Assembly: GCF_947495735.1 (NCBI RefSeq) | Contig: NZ_CANMAA010000013.1 | Coordinates: 1-64,000, forward strand | Direction: 5' to 3' | Length of the DNA: 64,000 nucleotides | DNA from: an uncultured Pseudokineococcus sp. | Lineage (GTDB): Bacteria > Actinomycetota > Actinomycetes > Actinomycetales > Quadrisphaeraceae | Shown here: piece by piece, positions 23,557 to 31,012 of the stretch | How the letters are laid out: every line of letters begins with the position of its first letter | How positions within the stretch are numbered: position 1 is the stretch's first letter | Translations under genes and position numbers: made by a program | The notes under the pieces: generated by a model | Database searches by the model: none | What the model was told of the DNA's origin: nothing | The model's input: only the letters and a program-made list of their open reading frames with translations

Positions 23557-24543
23557 GTGCTGAAGGACGTCGTGGCCCTCGCCCACGACGGCACCGGAGC
23601 CTTCGGCCTGGGCCTGGTCTCCGACGTCTTCGGGTACGACCGCAGCGACGACGGCCTGCCCGTCTACGACTTCGCCGTCGCCACCGAGCGACCCGGGCGG
23701 GTGCGCACCGACACCGGTCTGGTCGTGCACGTCGAGCACGGGCTCGAGCGCGCCGCGAGCGCCGACCTGGTCATCGTCCTCGGCTGGGAGCACGAGGACG
23801 TGGACCCGCCGGCGGCCTACGGGCAGGTGCTGCGGGCGGCGGTCGCTCGCGGGGCCCGGGTGATGAGCCACTGCACGGGCGCGTTCGTCGTCGCGGCCTC
23901 CGGCATCGCCGACGGGCGCACCCTGGCCACGCACTGGCGGCACGCGGACGCCCTGGCCCGGCGCTACCCCGCGGTGACCGTCGACCGCGACGTCCTCTAC
24001 GTCGACGACGACCCCGTCTTCTCCAGCGCCGGGTCAGCGGCGGGCATCGACACCTGCCTGCACCTGCTGCGCCGCGAGCACGGCGTCGCCGTCGCGAACA
24101 CGGTCGCGCGCCGCCTCGTCGTCCCGCCGCACCGCGACGGCGGGCAGGCCCAGTACGTCGAGGGTCCGTCGCTGCCCGCCGACGACGGCCAGCGCCTGCG
24201 CGAGGTCCTCCCCTGGGCCCTCGAGCGCCTCGACCAACCCCTGTCGGTGGGCCAGCTCGCCGCCCGAGCGATGACCTCGCCCCGCAGCTTCGCCCGCCAC
24301 TTCCGCGCCCTCACCGGGACCACGCCCCACGCCTGGCTGCTGGCCCAGCGCGTCGCCCTGGCGCAGCAGCTCCTGGAGAGCACCGACCTGCCCGTCGAGG
24401 AGGTCGCCCGCCGCTCCGGCTTCGGCGCCGCCACGACGCTGCGCCACCACTTCACCCGGCGCGTCAGCACCTCCCCCCAGGCCTACCGGCACACCTTCCG
24501 CGGGACGCCGGCAGCCGCAGGGAGCACACGTCCCGCCGGCTGA
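23557..24543 (+). CDS. GlxA/FtrA-family AraC-type regulator
   Basis: A 328-residue regulator with an N-terminal DJ-1/PfpI-like domain (about 1-190; ARVMSHCTGAFVVAASGIADGRTLATHW is the typical elbow region) and a C-terminal AraC double helix-turn-helix (about 215-315; LSVGQLAARAMTSPRSFARHFRALTGTTPHAWLLAQRVALAQQLLE, VARRSGFGAATTLRHHFTRRVSTSPQAYRHTF). It closely follows the FtrA pattern. Divergent from two small unknown genes, with a palindrome between. It overlaps the extended 3' end of the convergent QorB-like gene by 61 bases. Confidence 0.95.
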   Translation: MLKDVVALAHDGTGAFGLGLVSDVFGYDRSDDGLPVYDFAVATERPGRVRTDTGLVVHVEHGLERAASADLVIVLGWEHEDVDPPAAYGQVLRAAVARGARVMSHCTGAFVVAASGIADGRTLATHWRHADALARRYPAVTVDRDVLYVDDDPVFSSAGSAAGIDTCLHLLRREHGVAVANTVARRLVVPPHRDGGQAQYVEGPSLPADDGQRLREVLPWALERLDQPLSVGQLAARAMTSPRSFARHFRALTGTTPHAWLLAQRVALAQQLLESTDLPVEEVARRSGFGAATTLRHHFTRRVSTSPQAYRHTFRGTPAAAGSTRPAG

Positions 24544-25508
24544 GGGCGGCCTGAGCGCCCTTCTCCCCCGCAGCGACGAGGTCGCCGTCCTGTGGGCCGA
24601 GCACGCCGTGACCAGCTGCAGCGAGGGCACCGAGCACCGCCCGCAGGACCACGTGAGGACGACGGCTGGGCACCGACCTCTCCCTCGTCGCACTGGCCGC
24701 CTTCGCTCAGCCCTGAGCGGCGGCGAGGGCGATCGGCCCAGGCGAGCGGGACGTCCAGCAGGTCGGCCAGGTCACCGCCGGTGCCGGCGAGGAGCCCGGC
24801 CGCGACGGAGGAGTAGACCGACATGAGCATCGCGGGCTGGAACGGCAGCAGCCCGGCCGAGGCCAGCTCGGTGCGGCGGCGGGCCAGCGAGGTCGGCGAG
24901 CACGTCGCACCCAGACCAGCGGCCAGGCCCGCGGCGTCCACGGTCGTCGTGCCGGCCAGCTCGTAGGTCCGGCCCCGGTGGGCGCTCGGGTCGGCGGCGA
25001 CCGCGGCGGCGACGTCGGCGAGGCCCTCCCGGGCGGCCGCGGCGAGGGCGCCGTCGCCGAACGGCGCGCTGACGACGGCGTCCACGGGGGCGGCGAGCGC
25101 GCCGAACAGCTCCGCGTACAGGCCGTTGCGCAGGACGGTCCACGCCAGGCCGCTGCGCTGGAGGCGGCGCTCGGTCCAGCGATGGGCCAGGGCGAAGCCC
25201 AGGTGGTCTCCCGCGCCGGTCAGGCTCGTGCAGACGACGTGCCCGACGCCGTGGGACTGCGCGGCGGTGATGACGCGGTCGTGGTGGGCGATGACGACGT
25301 CGTCCTCGTCGTACCCGGCCGAGACCAGCACGAGGGTGCTCACCCCGGCCAGGTCCAGCATGCTCGGGTCGTCGAAGTCCACGCGCCGGCCCAGGTCACC
25401 GAAGCGCTCCGGGGCGCGGGTGCCGGCCAGCGGGGACAGCCCCCGCTCCATCAGCCGGTGGTGGACGAGGGAGCCGAGCTGACCGGAAGCACCGGTGACC
25501 ATGATCAT
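24483..25508 (-). CDS. QorB-like NAD(P)H:quinone oxidoreductase (NmrA family), 3' extended
   Basis: The first 265 or so residues are an atypical SDR/NmrA protein of the QorB type: MIMVTGASGQLGSLVHHRLM, RVDFDDPSMLDLAGVSTLVLVSA, VGHVVCTSLTGA, TVLRNGLYAE. The expected C-terminus would read LDVPLAWAD then ALAAAQG and stop at 24707, which is present in the next frame. Here the ORF runs on for about 75 more low-complexity residues and overlaps the convergent AraC gene, so a one-base insertion near 24730 is likely. Divergent from an HxlR regulator, as E. coli qorB is from ytfH, so redox or quinone stress is the likely trigger. Confidence 0.82.
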   Translation of the reverse strand: MIMVTGASGQLGSLVHHRLMERGLSPLAGTRAPERFGDLGRRVDFDDPSMLDLAGVSTLVLVSAGYDEDDVVIAHHDRVITAAQSHGVGHVVCTSLTGAGDHLGFALAHRWTERRLQRSGLAWTVLRNGLYAELFGALAAPVDAVVSAPFGDGALAAAAREGLADVAAAVAADPSAHRGRTYELAGTTTVDAAGLAAGLGATCSPTSLARRRTELASAGLLPFQPAMLMSVYSSVAAGLLAGTGGDLADLLDVPLAWADRPRRRSGLSEGGQCDEGEVGAQPSSSRGPAGGARCPRCSWSRRARPTGRRPRRCGGEGRSGRPQPAGRVLPAAAGVPRKVCR

Positions 25509-25586
25509 GAGACGTCCTCTGTGGTGGAGTGGCTGCGCAGGGCCAGCCTCAGGAGCCCCGCGCCCGGTCCACAAGGAGGCGCTTCC

Positions 25587-26048
25587 GTGTCAGCAGGGCA
25601 CACCGCGGTGACCGACCAGGTCAGCGACCCGGGCGCCACCGAGGCCGTCGAGGACGAGCTCGTCGCGCTGGAGCCCTGCGGCCTCCCGGAGCACCCCGAC
25701 TGCGGCATCCGCGACGTCCTGGACCGCTTGGGTGACACGTGGTCGGTGCTGGCGGTGGTCGAGCTGTCCAGCGGCACCCGCCGCTCCAGCGAGCTCAAGC
25801 GCGCCCTGCACGGCGTCTCGCAGCGGATGCTCACGCTGACCCTGCGCCGCCTCGAGCGCGACGGTCTGGTGCTGCGGACGGTCTACCCGACCGTGCCCGC
25901 GACGGTGACCTACGAGCTCACGGACCGGGGGCGCAGCCTGACCCCGCTGGTGCAGCAGCTGGCCGACTGGTCCCTGCGCCACCGCGCCGCCATCGCCGAG
26001 TCCCGCCGGGAGTACGACCGGGCCACCACGGCCAGCGACCGCGCCTGA
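25587..26048 (+). CDS. HxlR-family transcriptional regulator
   Basis: 153 residues from GTG 25587, with AAGGAGG eight bases upstream. The HxlR winged helix is complete: PDCGIRDVLDRLGDTWSVLAVVELSSGTRRSSELKRAL, GVSQRMLTLTLRRLERDGLVLRTVYPTVPATVTYELTDRGRSLTPLV. The conserved cysteine before the domain (HPDCGI) is the residue that senses quinones or oxidants in related regulators such as YodB. Divergent from the QorB-like gene, its probable target. Confidence 0.94.
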   Translation: MSAGHTAVTDQVSDPGATEAVEDELVALEPCGLPEHPDCGIRDVLDRLGDTWSVLAVVELSSGTRRSSELKRALHGVSQRMLTLTLRRLERDGLVLRTVYPTVPATVTYELTDRGRSLTPLVQQLADWSLRHRAAIAESRREYDRATTASDRA

Positions 26049-26086
26049 GACCGGCTCGCGCGGGCACTCGCGGACGACTCGTCGCG

Positions 26087-26443
26087 TCACAGCTCGTCTC
26101 GGTCGCGCAGCGAGTCGATGACCTCCTCGAGCACGCCACGCGCCCGTCGGATCTCCTTCTCGGTCGCCTCGAGGCGGCGGCGCTGCTCGACCAGGTCGGC
26201 CAGCAGCGCCGGGGTGCGCTCTGCCGGCGGGGCCTGCAGGCACGGCAGCAGCTGGGCGATCTTGGAGCTGCACAGGCCGGCGGCGAAGAGCTCCTGCACC
26301 CGGATGACCGTGTCCACGGAGCCTGCGTCGTAGCGCCGGTGGCCCGCAGGGGTGCGCACGCTGGCGATCAGGCCCTGCTGCTCGTAGTACCGCAGCGACC
26401 TGGGGCTGACCCCGGTGCTCGCGGCCAGCTCACCGATCCTCAC
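26087..26443 (-). CDS. MerR-family regulator (short)
   Basis: About 118 residues from GTG 26443 (GTG 26449 also possible). MerR helix-turn-helix and wing (RIGELAASTGVSPRSLRYYEQQGLIASVRTPAGHRRYDAGSVDTVIRVQELFAAGLCSSKIAQLL), then a dimerisation coiled coil. Two cysteines (LCSSKIAQLLPC) lie near the metal/ligand position but the C-terminus is too short for a SoxR cluster. Divergent from the VOC gene with an inverted repeat between. Confidence 0.93.
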   Translation of the reverse strand: MRIGELAASTGVSPRSLRYYEQQGLIASVRTPAGHRRYDAGSVDTVIRVQELFAAGLCSSKIAQLLPCLQAPPAERTPALLADLVEQRRRLEATEKEIRRARGVLEEVIDSLRDRDEL

Positions 26444-26477
26444 ACCCACCCCTCCCCTCGCTGATCTGGTGCTGATG

Positions 26478-26500
26478 CTGGCACCTGCCACTGGTGTCAG
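26478..26500. promoter_or_regulatory. MerR operator between merR and VOC gene
   Basis: CTGGCACC and GGTGTCAG form an inverted repeat (seven of eight pairs) around TGCCACT, 17 bases upstream of the VOC start and 35 upstream of the MerR start. A TACCGT box follows at 26504-26509. MerR proteins bind this sort of dyad in promoters with long spacers. Confidence 0.5.
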
Positions 26501-26516
26501 CTCCTACCGTCCCGCC

Positions 26517-27026
26517 ATGACGAACCAGGACCCGACCACCGACGCGACGACCAGCAGCACCACGACCAGCCCCGCCACCGGCGGGGTGCGGCAGCTGCGG
26601 CTGGTCGTCGAGGCCGTCGACTACGACGAGGCCGTCGCGTTCTACCGCGACGTCCTCGGCCTGCCCGAGCAGGCGGCCTTCCAGGGCGAGGGCGGTGCCC
26701 GCGTCGCCATCCTCGACGCCGGGCGGGCGACCCTGGAGATCGCCGACCCGGCGCAGAAGCGCATGATCGACGACGTCGAGGTCGGCCGGCAGGTCGCGCC
26801 CGCCCTCCGCGTGGCCTTCGAGGTCGACGACGCCGCCGCGACCACGAGCACCTTGGTCGAGGCCGGTGCCGAGGAGATCGCCCCGCCGACCGAGACGCCG
26901 TGGCGGTCGGTCAACGCCCGCCTCAAGGCGCCCGCCGGGCTGCAGATCACGGTCTTCCAGGAGCTGGAGCCGCTCGAGAACCGTAGCGCGCGAACCGAGC
27001 TCGGAACCGACGGCAACCGCAGCTGA
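26517..27026 (+). CDS. VOC-family (glyoxalase/bleomycin-resistance-like) protein
   Basis: 169 residues: a threonine/serine-rich leader (1-25), then one VOC unit (QLRLVVEAVDYDEAVAFYRDVLGLPEQAAFQGEGGARVAILDAGRATLEIADP, APALRVAFEVDDAAATTSTLVEAGAEEIAPPTETPWRSVNARLKAPAGLQITVFQ). It probably acts as a dimer on a small toxic compound. Divergent from a short MerR regulator that likely induces it. Confidence 0.92.
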   Translation: MTNQDPTTDATTSSTTTSPATGGVRQLRLVVEAVDYDEAVAFYRDVLGLPEQAAFQGEGGARVAILDAGRATLEIADPAQKRMIDDVEVGRQVAPALRVAFEVDDAAATTSTLVEAGAEEIAPPTETPWRSVNARLKAPAGLQITVFQELEPLENRSARTELGTDGNRS

Positions 27027-27125
27027 CTGCAGTCGATCGCGTCCGCCTCGGGCGTGGAGCCCGAGCAGGCCCTGATGGTCGGCGGCCGCTCCCGCCCCGA
27101 CGGCGTCGCCGGCTGCCGCCTGCAC
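27027..27125 (+). pseudogene. Remnant of a HAD-family hydrolase
   Basis: Directly after the VOC stop, the frame reads IASASGVEPEQALMVGGRSR, then PDGVAGCRLHHVT. VEPEQALMVGDRSRPDG is the typical motif III/IV region of actinobacterial HAD hydrolases; here the essential aspartate of VGD is glycine and no other HAD motif is present. The 350-base spacer to the next gene holds nothing else except two inverted repeats (27222-27287). Confidence 0.4.
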
Positions 27126-27376
27126 CACGTCACCGCGCTGTGCAGCGTCTCCGGACGGACGTCACCGCTAGATCCGGGGAGGCCGGTGCCGGCGACCACG
27201 ACGACCTGGGACTGTCGCGGGACGGGTCGGCGTCTCGCCCTCTCGTCGGAGACGCCACGTGCTGCCCGTGCCACCCTGCCGACCCGTGACGGTCCGGATC
27301 CTTCCTGACTACGGTGGAACGGCGACGGACGCGACGCCGCGTCCGGTCCACATCTCCCCCCTGCTGGAGGACCGAC

Positions 27377-28591
27377 ATGCCGATCTCCATCGCCCTCGTG
27401 GGCGCCGGGCAGTTCGCCAGGCACTTCGGCACGCTCTTCAAGATCCACCCCGACGTCGACCGCGTGGTGGTCACCGACGTCGTCCGCGAGCGGGCCGAGG
27501 AGGTCGACGCACGGCTCGGGGGCGACGGGGTGCTGGACGACTTCGAGGCCGTCCTCGCCTCGGACGTCGACGCGGTGGCGATCTTCACGCAGCGGTGGAC
27601 GCACGGTCCGCTCGTCCTGGCGGCCCTGCGAGCGGGCAAGCACGTGTACAGCGCGGTGCCGATGGCCGTGTCCGAGGAGGAGATCGCCGCCATCGTCGAG
27701 GCCGTCCGCGAGACCGGCCTCGTCTACATGATGGGCGAGACGAGCTACTACAACCCGGCGACCGTCTTCGCGCGCCAGCAGCTCGCCGGCGGGAAGCTCG
27801 GCCGGGTCTTCTACTCCGAGGGCGACTACGTCCACGACATGGACCTGGGCTTCTACGAGGCCTACCAGTACAGCGGCGGGGCGGACTGGAAGAGGACCGC
27901 GAGCTACCCGCCGATGCTCTACCCGACGCACGCCCTGGGGGGCGTGCTGGGCGCGCTGCCCGCGCACGTGGTCAGCGTCAGCTGCCTCGGGGTCCGGGAC
28001 GACCGCGGCGACGGGGTCTTCGACCGCGAGGTCAGCATGTTCGACAACGACTTCTCCAACGCCACAGCGCTGTTCGAGCTGTCCGACGGCGGCGCGCTGC
28101 GCACGAACGAGATGCGGCGCGTCGGGTACCCCTCGCCGCTGCGGGAGTCCCGGTTCCGCTTCTTCGGCACCGAGGGCAGCTTCGAGCAGCTGGCCACGGT
28201 CTCCGTGTGGCAGGACAAGCACGACGTCCACGACGTCTCCGCCCAGCTGGAGACTCGCGCGACGATGTCCGAGGACGACCCCGCCCTGGCGCACGTCGCC
28301 CCGTCGCTGCGCGCCGCCTTCGTCTCGGGGCACGCTCCCGTGCACGACGTCGCCCGCCTGCCGACCGAGTACCACGGTGCGCCGAACGGGCACGAGGGCA
28401 GCCACCACTTCCTCGCCGACGACTTCGTCTCCGCCGTGCGCGACGGCACCCTCCCGACCGTGAACGCCTGGGTGGCAGCGCGCTTCACGCTCCCCGGCAT
28501 CGTCGCGCACCAGTCGGCCAACCAGGGCGGCGCGCGCCTGCCCGTCCGCGACCTCGGCGACCCGCCGGCCGGCCTCGCGGAGCGGGGCTGA
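27377..28591 (+). CDS. Gfo/Idh/MocA-family oxidoreductase
   Basis: 404 residues with a Rossmann domain at the N-terminus (IALVGAGQFARHFGTLFKIHPD) and the family motif AGKHVYSAVPMAVSEEE (equivalent of AGKHVxxEKP, with the usual EK changed to SA). The C-terminal alpha/beta domain is complete (GRVFYSEGDYVHD, FRFFGTEGSFEQ, HFLADDFVSAVRDGTLPTVNAWVAARFTLPGIVAHQSA). Probably an NAD(P)-dependent sugar or inositol dehydrogenase; the lysine change makes its catalysis uncertain. GGAGG lies six bases before the ATG. Stands alone. Confidence 0.92.
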   Translation: MPISIALVGAGQFARHFGTLFKIHPDVDRVVVTDVVRERAEEVDARLGGDGVLDDFEAVLASDVDAVAIFTQRWTHGPLVLAALRAGKHVYSAVPMAVSEEEIAAIVEAVRETGLVYMMGETSYYNPATVFARQQLAGGKLGRVFYSEGDYVHDMDLGFYEAYQYSGGADWKRTASYPPMLYPTHALGGVLGALPAHVVSVSCLGVRDDRGDGVFDREVSMFDNDFSNATALFELSDGGALRTNEMRRVGYPSPLRESRFRFFGTEGSFEQLATVSVWQDKHDVHDVSAQLETRATMSEDDPALAHVAPSLRAAFVSGHAPVHDVARLPTEYHGAPNGHEGSHHFLADDFVSAVRDGTLPTVNAWVAARFTLPGIVAHQSANQGGARLPVRDLGDPPAGLAERG

Positions 28592-28742
28592 GAGCGACCC
28601 GCGCGCCGAGGACCGTGGTGGTCGCACGACGCCCCTGGTGGGTGATCCCCGACCCGTCACGCGGACAGGGGCTCAGGGCACGATCCCTGCAGCGGCGCTG
28701 CACCGGTCCGACGTCCGCGGCGACGTGACCCGCGGCGCCCCC

Positions 28743-29377
28743 GTGACCGCCCCCGGTGCGCCCGACGCCGGCAGGGTCCCGGCCCACGTCCTGGCCGCCT
28801 TCGGCCTGTCCGGTCGCCAGGAGCGGCTGCCCGGGGGCGGGGGCGGGCCGTCCGGGTCGGCGACGCCGTCCTGGTGCCGGCGACCGACGTCGCCGCGAGC
28901 GCGTGGGCCGTCGAGGTCGCCGAGCGCCTCGGCGCCCGCGACGTCCGGTCGCCGCGCTCGCTGCGCGGCCACGACGGGCGCTGGGTCGTCGACGGGTGGA
29001 GCGCCGCGCAGCACGTCGAGGGGGCCGACAGCCCCGCCGGCCGGTGGCGCGAGCTCCTGGCCGCGGGCCGCTCCCTGCACCGCGCGCTGGCGCCCGAGCC
29101 CGCCCCGGCGTGGCTGGCGGGGCGTCGGGACCCGTGGGCGGTCGCCGACCGCGCCGCCCGGGGCGAGGAGGCGCCGACGCCGGGCCCGGTGACGGCGCCG
29201 CAGGTCGAGCGCCTGCTCGCAGCGCGCCGGCCGCTGCCCGAGTCGCTGGCGGACCAGCTCGTCCACGGGGACCTGCTCCTCGCGATGGACGTGCTGACCC
29301 GGGACCAGCCCGCCGCTGCGGTCGCCGAGCTCCCCGCGCACGAGGCAGCCGTCCGCCTCGTGCTCGACGCGGACTGA
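28743..29377 (+). pseudogene. TIGR02569-like protein, frameshifted and internally deleted
   Basis: The N-terminus (VPAHVLAAFGLSGRQERLPGG) is in one frame; one base is missing in the G-rich run near 28848, and the protein continues as RAVRVGDAVLVPATDVAASA, WAVEVAERLGARDVRSPRSL, with WVVDGWSAAQHVEG and DQLVHGDL, the nucleotide-binding core of a phosphotransferase-like family. After HGDL the sequence jumps to LLAMDVLTRDQPAAAVAELP, which resembles the last 35 residues, so about 100 residues are missing. The ORF track shows only the second frame from 28874. Confidence 0.6.
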
Positions 29378-29420
29378 CGGCGGCCGCAGGGCAGGTCTCC
29401 CGGCCTGCAGGGTCCCGGGC

Positions 29421-30251
29421 GTGGGAGGACCCGTGGTGTGGCCCGTGCGCCCGGATCTGCACGGGCTGGTCGACCTCGGCTTCAGCGTGCGGACGCGTCG
29501 AGGCAGCGGCCCGGTGCTGCCGGACGCGCGAGCCGCGGTCGTCCGGCTCGGTGACGGGACCGTCCGCGTCTGCGGACCGCGGACGCGGCCGTGGGCCCCG
29601 CGTCGTGCCGGCGTCGACATCGTCGGCCTCGCGCTGGCCCTGGGGGCGGTCCCCGCGGTGCTGGGGGTGCCGGCGCACGTCCTGACCGATCGTCGGGTGC
29701 ACCTGCACGACCTCTGGGGCTCAGCCGCGACGGAGCTCGTCGAGCGCACGGCCGGCGCACCCGACGAGGGCGCACGAGCGGCGCTGCTGCAGCAGGCCGT
29801 CCTGGCGCGCGGCGCGGACGCCTCCGGCGTCGACCCGTCGGTCCGGCACCTCGTGCGGCGTCTGGGCGGGACCGACGCCGGGGTCAGGGCGATCGCGGGC
29901 GAGGTCGGGCTGTCGGAGCGGCAGCTGCGACGCCGCTGCGAGGTGGCCGTCGGCGTCCCACCCTCCGTCCTCAGACGGCTGCTGAGGCTGCACCGCTTCC
30001 TGGACAGCGCCAGGACGGCCTCTGCGCAGACGAGTCTCACCGACCTGGCCAGTGGCGCCGGGTACGCCGACCAGGCGCACCTGAGCCGGGAGACCCGAGC
30101 GCTCACCGGACGGAGCCCGTCGCAGTGCCTGGCCCGCTCCGCGGGACGTCCGATCCGTTCACGACCCCGCCCGCAGGGGCTCCCTAGCGTCCCTGGCTCA
30201 GCCGTCGGAGGAGCCGGGGAGTGGACGTGGACGCACCTGACCAGACCATGA
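29421..30251 (+). CDS. AraC-family regulator with DUF6597-like N-terminus
   Basis: 276 residues. The N-terminal half resembles the DUF6597 ligand domain (VVWPVRPDLHGLVDLGFSV, GVDIVGLALALGAVPAVLG, LHDLWGSAATELVERTAGA), and the C-terminal part is an AraC helix-turn-helix pair (IAGEVGLSERQLRRRCEVAVGVPPSVLRRLLRLHRFLDSA, LTDLASGAGYADQAHLSRETRALTGRSPSQCLA). The next gene starts inside its end, so the two are coupled. Related in layout to the regulator at 61185. Confidence 0.9.
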   Translation: MGGPVVWPVRPDLHGLVDLGFSVRTRRGSGPVLPDARAAVVRLGDGTVRVCGPRTRPWAPRRAGVDIVGLALALGAVPAVLGVPAHVLTDRRVHLHDLWGSAATELVERTAGAPDEGARAALLQQAVLARGADASGVDPSVRHLVRRLGGTDAGVRAIAGEVGLSERQLRRRCEVAVGVPPSVLRRLLRLHRFLDSARTASAQTSLTDLASGAGYADQAHLSRETRALTGRSPSQCLARSAGRPIRSRPRPQGLPSVPGSAVGGAGEWTWTHLTRP

Positions 30252-30685
30252 GCGGACTCGGGGAGGCGATCGAGATGGTCGGGCGCGGAGAGCGCCTGGC
30301 AGCTCGCGAGCTCCTCCTCGAGCTGTGGGAGGGGGTCGGGCCCACCGGCGACCCGTTGCACCGGTGCGCGCTGGCCCACCACCTGGCCGACGTCCAGGAC
30401 GACCTCGTCGAGGAGCTCGCCTGGGACGAGCGAGCCCTGCTGGCGGCGGACTCGATCACCGCAGAGCGAGCCGCGGAGGCCGGCGTCGCGGGCTCGGTCG
30501 CCGGCCTCTACCCCTCCCTGCACCTCAACCTCGGCGACGACCACCGCCGGCTCGGCGACCTGGACGCCGCCCGCCGCCACCTCGCCCTCGGCCAGGACGC
30601 AGCGGGCGCGCTGGGCGAGGACGGCTACAGCGCCATGATCAGGCGCGGGCTCGAGCGCCTCGCCGCCCGCCTCACGGACGAGTGA
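30221..30685 (+). CDS. TPR-like hypothetical protein
   Basis: 154 residues from GTG 30221 (GGGGAG six bases upstream); ATG 30248, overlapping the AraC stop, is an alternative. It is all helical with tetratricopeptide-like pairs (EAIEMVGRGERLAARELLLELWEGVGPTGDPLHRCALAHHLADVQDD; PSLHLNLGDDHRRLGDLDAARRHLALGQ). Similar short TPR proteins occur across actinobacteria without a known role. Probably a protein-protein interaction module. Confidence 0.75.
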   Translation: MDVDAPDQTMSGLGEAIEMVGRGERLAARELLLELWEGVGPTGDPLHRCALAHHLADVQDDLVEELAWDERALLAADSITAERAAEAGVAGSVAGLYPSLHLNLGDDHRRLGDLDAARRHLALGQDAAGALGEDGYSAMIRRGLERLAARLTDE

Positions 30686-30785
30686 GGGGGCCGCCGCACA
30701 GGAGGACGGCCGCCGGCTGTCGACCGGGCGCGGCGGGGACGAGAGCTGACCGGAGGCGCGGCGTGAGTGCTCGTGGGGTGGCGCG

Positions 30786-30824
30786 GCGGTGCGGTGAGGT
30801 GCGGTGCGGTGCGGTGCGGTGCGG
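30786..30824. repeat. GGTGC tandem repeat
   Basis: About seven and a half units of the pentamer GGTGC (one unit altered to GGTGA), in the 327-base spacer between the convergent TPR-like and GGDEF-EAL genes. No gene was recognised in the spacer. Because the unit is not a multiple of three, slippage would change any frame through it, but none of the ORFs there looks real. Confidence 0.7.
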
Positions 30825-31012
30825 GACCGTCCTGCTGGTCCTGGCGCGGGCCCTCGTGGTCCTGGTCGGCCGGCGTCGTCCCCCGGCACGTCGTGGGCTT
30901 CGCTGCGCGCGCGCAGGTCCGGCAGGGCCCCGACGGCGTCCAGGTGCTGGCGACCGGACCCGTCACGCGCTCGGGCCTCGCGGGCCTCTGCCGGCCAGCG
31001 GCAGTCGCCGGG

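Noticed and set aside
23102-23943. Minus-strand ORFs over the second GlxA-like gene (for example 22780..23943)
   Set aside because: Only the last 79 codons of that frame look real; the rest is antisense to a gene with clear AraC and DJ-1 motifs.
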